From contig CM074763.1 of NCBI GenBank assembly GCA_037355855.1, positions 2,542,001 to 2,606,000 of the forward strand: a stretch of 64,000 nt of DNA, in the 5' to 3' direction. Shown piece after piece: positions 31,358 to 41,243 of this stretch; the stretch's first letter is position 1; every line of letters begins with the position of its first letter. A program made the position numbers and the translations under genes. This stretch comes from Pseudo-nitzschia pungens. Its lineage: Eukaryota; Bacillariophyta; Bacillariophyceae; Bacillariales; Bacillariaceae. A model generated the notes under the pieces. It did no database searches. It worked only from the letters and a program-made list of their open reading frames with translations, and was not told the DNA's origin.

Positions 31358-33679
31358 TCACGGGTTCGGATTCTTGGTTTCAAACGCACGGATTTGTTCC
31401 AACAAGATCGGATGGTTTTGCAACAATGGGCGATTCGTACCGCCGTCGTTGCCATCGTAGCAACTGTTTCCCCCCCGAGTGGACGCAGAAGCGGACGCGG
31501 ACGTCGACGCTGTTCCCCGTGCCAACCAGTACCGCATCCGATCCGCCTTTTCGGAATCCGACAGGTGACCCGCTCCGGCAATAATGTTGAAGAGAGCCCG
31601 GTAGGTAATCAGGTTGGGATCCAGGGACAAATCGTGTTTCTTTTTCCCCTGGTAGCGGTTGCCGCCCCCTCTCCGTCCTCGGCGCACTATTCGCACCAGC
31701 TCCGCGCGGCCCTTCTCGATTCGTTGCGACGGCGGTTGTAGCTGCACTCGCTGCTGCTCCAACTGCTGCGATGGTGGCCTTGTGGAGGATTTCTTCCATC
31801 CAGATTTCGGCCCGGGCCAGCGAATCCGGTCTCCGGGACCGACTAGCAATTGTGCTCAGGAGGCTATTGTAGCTCACAATTGTTGGAGCAACGTCTAGTT
31901 GGAGGGCAAACGAAGGCTTGCCGGTGCTGTGGTTGTTTCCACTCGGGTCCAAACCATCCTCCAGCTCGTCATTCGCGGTCTCGTTGCCACGGCGGTTTGG
32001 GATGGTCGGGGTTGATGACGACGACGACGACGACAAGGACTCCATGGTGCGCAGGAGAGATTCGGCCTTTTGAACGGCTCCCGGATCCTTCGACCTCGAC
32101 CAAGCCGCCAACACCGTATTGAAGGTCCACAGATTCGGCCTGGCGGCCTCGTCGTCTTCCTCTTCCTCCCCGCTGCGGGACACATAGCCGTGGCACATTT
32201 CTCGCAACAAGGCCTCCGCGCGATCGGCCCTGCCGAGGCTGGCCCAGGCCCGAATGACGGTGGTATACACGACCGCATTGGGCCGGGCCGTTACGGTTCC
32301 GTGGGGTGCCACGACGCTCGGGATTCTCCGGAGCCACGACTCGGCAAGCTCGGCGGAGGCAATCGTTTTGTGGATTGGCGAGGGCCTGGAAGAACGTTCC
32401 GAGGGTGACCATGGTCGGTCTGAGATGCTGGTGGTGGTTGTGGTGGTGGTTGTGATCGCTCCCCTCGCTCTCTCGCACCAGGCGCTCCAGGAGGGCCTCG
32501 CAAAATCCGGCACTCTCGTGGTACGAGCGGCACGAGACGGCACCGTCCATGAGGAGTAGTGTAGGTGGCAATGTTCGGTTCGAACAGAGGCGAAACAGAT
32601 GTGGTGGGAGAGACGGAAGCTTCCGAGACCCAGCCATCGAGTATTTGCAAGAGTTGGGAGGGAAGGAGAATTCGTTGTCCTCGTTGTTGCTCTGCATTCG
32701 TTTCGTGACGGGGATTTGCATCGGGCGGCGAATCACTCGTGCTTGCGTATTTTGTGGGAGTTGAATCTCCTTGAGGCTTGTGATCTCGTTGGCTTCTATT
32801 CCGATCGCGGGCGCAGGGATGCGCATTCCGTCTATTGCTCTTGGTTTCGTTGCTCGTTTGCAAACAATCCTTCCAGTGTTTCAGAAAAGCGTGTATAAGG
32901 GAAACATCAATAGTTCGAAAGTCGTCCTTGTCATCTGCGTGCTGATTCTCAGCAGCAGCTCTCTTGTTGGCAGGCGGAGCTTGGGCGGTGACAACTGCCA
33001 TCTTTTCCTCCGCCAGTCGCTCTAGTATCCTCAGTGCCAATTGGTGACCCCGTGTCATGGTCTCCAAGGCAGCACTACAATCGGTTTCGTTCTCTTCACC
33101 CGCATTCCCATTTTGCCTATGCCGGCTGCCATCGCCTCGGAGAAATTGTCCGGTCTGGGAAGAGTGACTGGCGGTGTCACCACTTCTATTGTTCCGAGTC
33201 CGAGTGCCGTAATTCTGTTTGGTTTGGGACCAATACAAGACGAGAGTTTCTGCGAGGTGCCACTGCAGTGAATCGAGGCTCCCGATTGGTGTTTGGTCCT
33301 GATCGAGGAATCGGGCCGTGGAATGTTTCCACAAGTCCTCGATGGTGGTTGCGGAGGGAAACAAAGATCGACTGGACTGCGATGTCGACGACGAAAATAG
33401 TAATTTCTGTCGTGACGAAATGCGGCGACGGGAGAACTTCCAGCTCTTTCTGCTTTGGGATTCCTCTTTCCCCGAACACTTGTCTCGTGCGGAACGGTGA
33501 TACAACGATGAAGACACAACAGAAGCAGTCGAGTGCAAAGAGTGGGAACGATGCACTGTCGGACGCACGTAATCACCTTGGTGGAGATGATGATGTTTTC
33601 GACCCGGGATTCGGTTTCTAACTCGAATCAGCCGTTGTGCTGCCCTGGAGAATGAAGACGAGGACATTGCTCTCTGCAT
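31358..33679 (-). CDS. pentatricopeptide repeat (PPR) protein, frame broken in this sequence
   Basis: Starts MQRAMSSSSFSRAAQRLIR, an Arg/Ser-rich start typical of mitochondrial targeting. PPR-type helices are clear: LFEPNIATYTT, TARPNAVVYTTVIRAWASLG with RAEALLREM, ARPNLWTFNTVLAAWSRS, VAPTIVSYNSLLSTIASRS and LDPNLITYRALFNIIAGAG. They lie in three different reading frames. The first changes to a second at about 32560, the second to a third at about 32380, and the third returns to the first near 31785. Each change removes one base, and no GT..AG intron fits. The protein would bind organellar RNA and act in its processing or translation. The breaks may be assembly errors, allelic indels or a decayed gene. 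The final stop is at 31358-31360. Confidence 0.65.
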
Positions 33680-35776
33680 TCCCTTTAGAGTACGGAATTC
33701 ACAAGATCGAACATTCCCGTTTCGGTTCTATGCTCAGATTACCAACTACGTAGTAACATCTGGCAATACAAGAGGAAGGGTTCATGTCCTGATCTGTAAT
33801 CTGTGATTTGTCGTTCTGGCAACTGGCAACAATAAGTGTGGCATGCAGCAATGAAGATACTGAACGGAAACCTTACCGTAGAAGAAGCAGTTGGTCAAAA
33901 TTGCATCATTTCCTCGCGATTCGTGACTTAGAAACAACTCGTGACCTGTGATTTACTCCTTACTCTGTAAGATTACTTCATACCTTACGGTACCGTACTT
34001 CGTGAATGGTGTCGTAGCCTACAAGTACGAGTAACCTTACGGTAAGGTTACTACCATACAAACCTACGGTATGTGTGACGTGTGACCGTGTGACAGGGAA
34101 ATGTGCGCAGTGTGTGACAAGGAACCCGCTCAGATAACGTTCCACAGCATTGGCAGTTCGAAACGGGTATGGCACCGTTATCACAAAGCTTTTCGAACAA
34201 TTTTGTTTCAGGAAAAGAGTTTACTTCAGACTCCTGTATTCCAAGGTGTTCTTTCGGCAGCTGTCTCAAAATGTCATCATGCCGGAATGAAACTTCTTGT
34301 GATTCGGTTTTCGATCTTTTCGACCGGAAACCAAAATAATTATGACGTCTGCTTCAACTCTCTCGAACCGTAATACGAACGTCAGGGAGGATGACACCGT
34401 CCCACCGATTGAGTCAAAATTCCGTCAAGAAAGTTTAGAATTGAATCCAATCGAGTAACAGTCGGTTAATTACTGGTGAGCGTAGGAACGCACACGAATA
34501 ACAATCCAATGAAATCCATCTGTGGATAGTTTTAGTTTAGTGCCGATCAAGCTGGTGATAGAATAGAAGATGGAAACCAAGACGAGTCAATCGAACCTAT
34601 TACACATTCAATGGGCAGCCTCATTTGATTCAGAACAATATGCAATTCAGGGATAGCTAGTCGGATTATGTTACTAGAAAAATTATAAAATAATGGTGCA
34701 CCGAAAATGCTGGTTCGCTCTGCTCTAGAATTATCCTTTTTATTCATTGGGTGTCTCCTGTTGGATCTCCTCTATGGCAAATATAGTATCACAGGAGCAT
34801 GTTCAACATGTCATGTATTACGGTACTGGTTCTGATTTTTTCCATTTACTGCAGAACCAACTCCCGAGGGAAATCTCGATTCGGACAATTGATACTCCTT
34901 TTTCTGATGGTGATGGTTTGTTCAAACTGTCACATACCCGAACAATTATCTCTTCTGAAATAACGCCTTCTTGGAGGCACTCGTAAAAGTGAATTCCAGT
35001 AAGACCTTACCGTTTGCGGTTCCGTTTACAAACATTTATAGGCCATCAATTTGAATCTCTCACTATTGTTGTGATATTAATTTTTACTTGACTATTATGG
35101 ATCATGTCATACGACCCAAACTGCGTCAAATCAATCCGTTACCGAGGAAACCTTACGTAACTTTGATGTCTTCAACTTCGAGTTGAGCTTTGTTTACTGT
35201 GCTCGGCAGTTGTTTCGCCGAAGAGCAATAAATACCATAATTTTTTCTCCGAGAACCAAGTTCTCTTTTTTCAAAGATCGTTCCTAACGTAAGTACAGTA
35301 ATGTTCAACGTAAGGGCGCTGAAACAAGCCGATCACATACACGAAAAAAATAAAATTGATAATATAAACTCAAAACTATGGCACATACAAACTTCCCCCT
35401 GGTACATTATTTTGCAATAATATTTCACATTCCTAGATTAGGTATTATGGTTCATTCTACTTTGATAGTTTTTCCATAGCATTGTCGAGAGACGTACAAA
35501 TAATATTACTGCTATTGTTCGTTATTCTTCGTACCCTTATGAGTTACAAATAGATATGGAAGGCCGACTACCATCCTTACTTTTTTCATTTTACCCTTCT
35601 TGTAGCGCCAGCCCCTCCCTGCTATGTCCCTTTTTCACTGTCCTTTTTAACACACAAACATTATTATTATTTTTGGCAGCTCCCTCTATTTCAACGAGAG
35701 GCAGCACAGTTACGGTGCCCTTGTTTTTTTTTATGAATTACAAATAAAATGCCATGGTCATCGAGTGGTGCCTTTT
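33680..35776. other. spacer, A/T-rich
   Basis: No gene supported. GGTAAGGTTAC words occur near 34040. The section 35000-35750 is strongly A/T-rich with few open frames. It ends at the 3' side of the DUF6824 gene. Confidence 0.5.
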
Positions 35777-37876
35777 TTAACCCTTATCACCCTCTTTCGA
35801 CGACTTGCCAGTCTTGGAAGAGCTCCCGTCTCCGTCCTTTTCGGATTCACTGGCGGCTCTGTTGCGCGAACCTCCTCCGGTCGGACTCCCACTCGTGGGA
35901 CTGTCTGCCCCGGTGATCTCTCGCTTTCGGAGTTCCTGCCTTCGCTTGACCTTGCTGCTGGAACTCGATCGGTATTGATCGTGGAGACAGTCGCGGAAGA
36001 GGGCGGTGATCTTGACCCTTGCATCCCGTTCGGTCATTTCCCACCAAGTATCGTCTTCAAACTTCACAAACCCCGTTGTGGTGTAGTTGTGAGCGGTCAC
36101 GTGGCGGATGATCCTCGAAATGACCGCGATCTTCTTGCGCCGTTCCCCGTTGGCGTATTCCGTGAGACTGTCCATGACGATGCTCTTCAGTTTCAGATTC
36201 CCATAGTTGGTCTTGGGAATGTTCCCTTTCCCCAAAACGACCGTGTCGGACTCCGGCACAAAGTTCTTGGAGAGCCTCCGCTTGGTTTCCGGCAGTTTTC
36301 GGTCGCGCTGCATCGGATCGTGCAATCCTCCGCCGCCCGGGCCGTGGCTGTTCATGTGGCCGGGGCCGGGGCCTCCGTAAAAGAGCATGTTCATGTTGAC
36401 ATCGCGCTGGAGGTTCGCCTCGCGCTGGCTGACCAGCAGGCGGTGGGACGAGGAGAGGGCGCTGATGGGATCGGACGGCGATTGCTGCGAACCCGGCGCC
36501 TTGGTCTTGTCCGAGTGGAGGAGATCGTTGGGAGGAAAGAGGGAGGGCATGTGTCCCCCGTAGTTGGGCTTGGAGGACGAGGAGGAGAGACCGGGTGGCA
36601 GACTCGCCAGGCCGGCGGCGGCATCCAGGTGCCGCTTGTGGATTTCTTCTCGGATCGCGGTCTCGGCCATCATGCGGCGGCGCTCGTCAAAGTCGACGGC
36701 CGCGGAGTGCGGGTGGCGATCGTTGAGGTTCGGCACGACCCCGCCCAGGGAGGAGGTCCGCGCCCGGACGCGGGCGGCTTCCAGCTCCAGTTCTTCCCGT
36801 TTCGCGTCGTATTCGCCGCGGCTTCGCTTGAGTCTCCCCAGGGGGGAGCCCCCGCCCGTTGCGGAAATGGAAGACCCGCCCGGGGGCGACGGCGGACCGT
36901 ATCCCCTGGAGGAAGGTGCCCCCGCGCCAAAGGGTGGGGGCTGGGGAAGATCGTTCCTGCTCCCAGTCACGGCCGCCATTCCGGAGGACGGTGGGGCGCT
37001 TCCGGGATATTGCATCGAGGACGGATAGCGCTGGAGGGCGTCCCTGGCTCCCGCGATTATGGAGGGCGGCACCGCGTGGCCTCCCCCGTATCCCGACGAG
37101 CTCCCGAGGTGCGGGTTTTGGGACGGCATGGGGGGACCCCGCAGCTGGGAGGATGCCGAAGACCCGTAGCGGTCTTGCAGCTCGTGGAGGAGGTTGCTGC
37201 TTCCCCCGCTTCCGGTGCCTCCCCCCGAGTCTTCCAGGATCTGCTGTCGCTGGCGATCGAGCGTCTCTAGATCGGCGTGGAGTTTTCGTCGTTCTTCCAT
37301 GATCTTGGCCAGCTGCGCCGCTCGTGATTGTTGCTTGCCGCGGAGCATGCTGGTGATGTCGTCCTTGCTGATTCCGAGCTGCGACGGAAGGGACGAGGTC
37401 CCGACCGAGTAGGGGTCCGAACCCCCGCTCCCCGCCAGCAGGGACGGAGGAATAGAGGCGATGAGATTCGCGCGTCGTTGTTGTTGTTCGTGCTGTTGTT
37501 GTTGTTCGTGCTGGGACATGTGTGGTTGTTGCGAGAGATGCGTCGGCGGAGGCGGCTGCTGCGAAAAATGTTGCTGGTGCTGCTGTGGCTGCGACAATTG
37601 CGAGTTGAACGGCGGCACCGTCGCACTCCCTCCCCCGTAGGAGGAGGAGAAGGGATTGTGCTGCGAGTGGTTGTGCGGATGCATCTGACCAGCGGCGGAG
37701 GCTGAGGCCGGGGTTCGCGAATGGGCGTTGGAGTGTTGTTGGTGTTGATGCGGGTGTTGACCCTGTTCTACGTGTTGTCGCAGTTGCTCAACTTGTCTCC
37801 TTAGGACATCGACTTCGGCGGAGAGGCGTTCCCGATAGAGCTCGGGCGATACGGATTGTTGGGGTATGTTGCTCAT
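35777..37876 (-). CDS. Gln/Ser/Pro-rich nuclear-type protein with DUF6824-like domain
   Basis: A 699-aa single-exon protein. I start it at ATG 37874-37876 (MSNIPQQSVSPEL), since the longer frame starts with TTG. Residues ~10-45 form a short amphipathic helix or coiled coil (RLSAEVDVLRRQVEQLRQHVEQ). It is followed by long His/Gln-rich and Gly/Ser/Pro-rich low-complexity stretches and another short coiled coil (AQLAKIMEERRKLHADLETL). Near the C-terminus (~545-640) is a conserved block beginning DTVVLGKGN, then NYGNLKLKSIV, KKIAVISRIIRHV, and ending WWEMTERDARVKITALFRDCL. This matches the DUF6824 type, abundant in diatoms and likely to bind DNA or protein. The end is Ser/Lys-rich. The layout suggests a transcriptional regulator, but the function is unproven. 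Confidence 0.75.
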   Translation of the reverse strand: MSNIPQQSVSPELYRERLSAEVDVLRRQVEQLRQHVEQGQHPHQHQQHSNAHSRTPASASAAGQMHPHNHSQHNPFSSSYGGGSATVPPFNSQLSQPQQHQQHFSQQPPPPTHLSQQPHMSQHEQQQQHEQQQRRANLIASIPPSLLAGSGGSDPYSVGTSSLPSQLGISKDDITSMLRGKQQSRAAQLAKIMEERRKLHADLETLDRQRQQILEDSGGGTGSGGSSNLLHELQDRYGSSASSQLRGPPMPSQNPHLGSSSGYGGGHAVPPSIIAGARDALQRYPSSMQYPGSAPPSSGMAAVTGSRNDLPQPPPFGAGAPSSRGYGPPSPPGGSSISATGGGSPLGRLKRSRGEYDAKREELELEAARVRARTSSLGGVVPNLNDRHPHSAAVDFDERRRMMAETAIREEIHKRHLDAAAGLASLPPGLSSSSSKPNYGGHMPSLFPPNDLLHSDKTKAPGSQQSPSDPISALSSSHRLLVSQREANLQRDVNMNMLFYGGPGPGHMNSHGPGGGGLHDPMQRDRKLPETKRRLSKNFVPESDTVVLGKGNIPKTNYGNLKLKSIVMDSLTEYANGERRKKIAVISRIIRHVTAHNYTTTGFVKFEDDTWWEMTERDARVKITALFRDCLHDQYRSSSSSKVKRRQELRKREITGADSPTSGSPTGGGSRNRAASESEKDGDGSSSKTGKSSKEGDKG

Positions 37877-39489
37877 GTGTTGAAGATTAAAACTACCAGT
37901 ACTCTGGATCGGCAAATCGATGAATGTATGGGATAACAATCAATCAATCAATCAATCAACAATCAACAATCAATCTAGTCTCGTGCGGTACGGTTAAGTA
38001 AGCAGCGCTCGTTTGGATTCGTTTTGTCAATTTGTGCTTTTTGTTTCGCCCCGTCCGTTCTCTTCTCGGCTTCTTGAGTTGTGGGAGAGAATGTGAAGGA
38101 TCACAACCTCTCGCACGCGTTGCCTATCGTTCGTATGTGTATCGCGGTGAACGCTGAGCAAATAGGAACAACCGGTTAATACAATGAATCACAAATGTAG
38201 CGACAGCCGGACATCTCATAGGCTCGTTTTGTTGGTTAGTATGGAATGTTCTCACCGATGTTACTCTTCGAAGAAGAAGGTCACGCACCGTTACCCGCAG
38301 AGGTGCAAAAGTAGCGCACGAAAAATATCAATAATGTCACAAGTCCGCACCGGGGGAGGTAGGAAGTTATTAGCCGTTTATTTTTTCTTCGTTATCGGGC
38401 CTGGTTTCATTCTCTTTTCTCGGGAAGAGCAGGTGCGATGATGGTTGTTTTTGCACCGACGAGCTCACTTTAGTGCGTCAAAGACGACCCCTCGGGAGTG
38501 TTTTCGGGCGTTTTTGGTGGTGTTTGGCGTCGAACAAAGGTCCCGGAAGGGCTGTCCGAGGTGTGCGATCGAGATGATTCGGTTATGTTGTGATGAAAAA
38601 AAGAGCACCAACGAGCGCTATTTCTGAGGCAGATACAATTTTCTCTAGGAATTTTCTCTCCATACCCCCCGAGTTAGCCAGGCTCTAAAAACGTTGAGTG
38701 CCATGCACCGGTCAATCATTTACCCAATTTTGATACCACCGACCTGGCCAAAAAACCGATTCAGCGCGTTCCAACGCAAATGAGTTCTTGAGAATTCGCC
38801 AAGAAAATTGTTCCCGTACAAAGATTTTTCCAAACACACCCAGGGATATATTGCGCAACGAGGCAAAAATGGCACATTCGATCATCGGTTGAGTGGAACA
38901 CCCTTCCTATTGGTCGTCACAGGAAAATTATACATGCCTCTTCGCGCGGCTATGCCTCCTGGGTGCGCACAAGAACAAGAGTACGGTGTTCTAGTCTGTG
39001 ACATGCAGTCGAAATGAATTTTCTCCTCGTTTTTTGCCATTTTGAACTATTAACCGCACAGGAATGTGAGTTTGAAAATAATTCTCTCGACGGCACGACA
39101 ATTAACCATACCAACAGATTTGCCAAGTGCAAGTAGTACAGAAATTCATGGAACGTTGCGAGGAACTTCAACCTGGCGTCGATCCGATTATTTGTTTTGG
39201 CTAATTACTACCGATACAACGGAACCCAAACCAATATTAGGACTTGAAAACACTCTAGGTGATCTTGTCGGAAGGTGTTTGTACCTTACAGTAAGATTAG
39301 GGTGTCACCGGTTCGGAGTCAAGAGTCAAGAGTCGACACACCGATCTCATTAGTGTCATCGTTATTTTTATTCCTACATCTACGAAGTTACCTTAGATTC
39401 CTTCTACTTCGCAGCATTTCTTTCATCACACCATTGCGCATCAGCCAGTACCGTTACGAGTACCGTACCTGCCTTTATAGCTCGCTAGC
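37877..39489. other. spacer between divergent genes
   Basis: Promoter region for the DUF6824 gene (-) and the plastid-targeted gene (+). A CAAT microsatellite is at 37936. Small open frames at 38184-39493 show no recognisable protein features. Confidence 0.5.
37936..37975. repeat. CAAT microsatellite
   Basis: CAAT units in tandem with two CAACAAT variants, lying in the 5' untranslated region or promoter of the DUF6824 gene. Confidence 0.9.
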
Positions 39490-40122
39490 ATGATTGCCCC
39501 GCGTTCCTTCTCGCTCGCGGCCATTGCCCTGCTTTCGAGCTGGTCCGTCCAACTCCAATCGTCGCCCGCGCTCGCCTTTGCTCCGTCTCGGTCTCGGGGG
39601 GTGTCGTCGCCTTCGGTCTCGCCTCGAGCTGCAGCAAGCAGTTCCCGCACGCACGGAATCGGTCTGGCCGCGTCGACCGACGAAGAAACGGATGCCGAAA
39701 GCGAGGAGAGCGAAAACCCGCTGTCCCCCAAGGACCGAAAGGTCTACAAACTCCTCGGAGAACTCTCCGAATCCGAGCTGCCCTTCCGAATCGTGGTCGT
39801 CGGAAACGGAGCGATCCACGAATCCACCAACGTCCTCGGACCGACCTTCAAGCTCGGGCATTCCGCCAAAACCGGCAACCCCATCGTCACCTTTGCTTCG
39901 GAGGACCAGTCCTTCGAGTTCCACGTGATGCCGACCCAGGTGGCATCGGCGGTCTTTGTGGAAAAGGAGAGCCCTTCGACCGGAAAGACGATGCGATTGA
40001 TCCGACTGCTAAACGCCGACGGGGGGTCCATTTCGTCCCTCATCCTGGCGGATCACTCCGAAGCGGCGAGCGATTGGTTCGGAGGCATGACGGAGAAATA
40101 CGGATCGGACGTTGTCTTTTGA
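39490..40122 (+). CDS. plastid-targeted protein of unknown function (possible HutX/ChuX-like fold)
   Basis: A 210-aa single-exon protein. Residues 1-29 are a signal peptide with a strong hydrophobic core (SLAAIALLSSW). It is followed by the cleavage context SPALA/FAPSRSRG, the diatom ASAFAP-type motif with the required Phe at +1, then a Ser/Arg-rich transit peptide. This predicts import into the stroma of a complex plastid. The mature part (~65-210) starts with an acidic linker and helix (LSPKDRKVYKLLGEL), then a beta-rich domain: PFRIVVVGNGAIHES, VTFASEDQSFEFHVM, ASAVFVEKE, MRLIRLLNADG and SSLILADH. The strand order and the H-V..A-x-x-F-V-x-K pattern weakly recall haem-utilisation HutX/ChuX proteins; this is inference only. 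No catalytic motif was recognised. Confidence 0.75.
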   Translation: MIAPRSFSLAAIALLSSWSVQLQSSPALAFAPSRSRGVSSPSVSPRAAASSSRTHGIGLAASTDEETDAESEESENPLSPKDRKVYKLLGELSESELPFRIVVVGNGAIHESTNVLGPTFKLGHSAKTGNPIVTFASEDQSFEFHVMPTQVASAVFVEKESPSTGKTMRLIRLLNADGGSISSLILADHSEAASDWFGGMTEKYGSDVVF

Positions 40123-41243
40123 GAGCGGAGCGGAAAGAAACGACAAGCGCTCACGGTCGCACAACACATCACATGCATACGCACTTATAAACACACAAAC
40201 ACACACACACTCTGCTAGCAACAGTTTGCATCAATCCAACAATTTTGATGGAACCATTTGTACTCTTACAACATTATGATAACAAGTAATAATAATAGCT
40301 ATGGCAAGGATTCAACAATTGGATAAGTTTCATGCATTAGAACTCCGTGACTACAGTATGGAAATAAAAAGTCGCATTGAAGGTATCACGACGTGAGAGG
40401 AAGACCCATCTTGATAATTAACACAAAATCTCGAAGCTTATACTACACGCAGTGGAATGGAACAGAAACAATTAGTGTTCCGCCGGTACTGTACAGTTTG
40501 CTATCAACTCCAATCGTTAAAAGCACAAAAATATGCACGGTACACTACCATGTTCACTATTTAATTGTAACAAGTTACCCTAGTTCTACCCTCTCGAACG
40601 CCTGCACCAGGATCGTTTGTATGGGTGCCATTGATTTGACTATTGCCGGTGTGTTCATCACAAAGACGAAACCTGTGCAATTCATTCACCGAGTAACGGA
40701 CTTATTCATCAAAGCATTAAGCGGACAAGACACCGCTTGCTTTCTGTCATCACAAGTTCATGCTCCACAACACTCTCGACAAGGACGATTCCGCGGACAC
40801 GATGCTACGGTGCGTGCATTGAACTTCGTCACGTTGTAGCATGGATGTGAATCTGGCGACGAACAAGTCGCCCAAGCAGACACGATACTGCTTGCTTCCA
40901 TTACCACCGTACGTGTAGCAGTTACCGAACAAGACAGGTGCGTAGACACTACAGTGCTTACGGTTCGGATCTCTTCCCGTCTCGAATGGACATTCCAACG
41001 AGAACTATTACGTATCGGAACGACCGAGCAGACACGAGACTGCTCACACCCCTTGCATCGAACAATCACTCTGGGTATTTCCCTCTGGTCCAGCTATGCT
41101 ATGATTTGACCTCCCTGGCGCTAGCATTTGATTATTCGAATGAGTTTGGTTTGGTCCATCGCAAAGGTTTCTACCTCCCGAATCGGTTTCGCATCCAACC
41201 CCGAATGGCACTTTTCGGCAGTCATAGTAGCCGTCGAATCGAA
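40123..41243. other. spacer
   Basis: A CACACA run lies just after the plastid gene (about 40193-40210). A 148-codon plus-strand frame at 40393-40839 and overlapping minus-strand frames lack conserved features and are not accepted as genes. Confidence 0.45.

Noticed and set aside
35765..37270. 501-codon plus-strand frame opposite the DUF6824 gene
   Set aside because: Shadow of a low-complexity, G+C-rich coding strand; the minus strand carries the conserved domain.
40393..40839. 148-codon plus-strand frame
   Set aside because: No domain, signal or compositional support; overlapping minus-strand frames are equally open.
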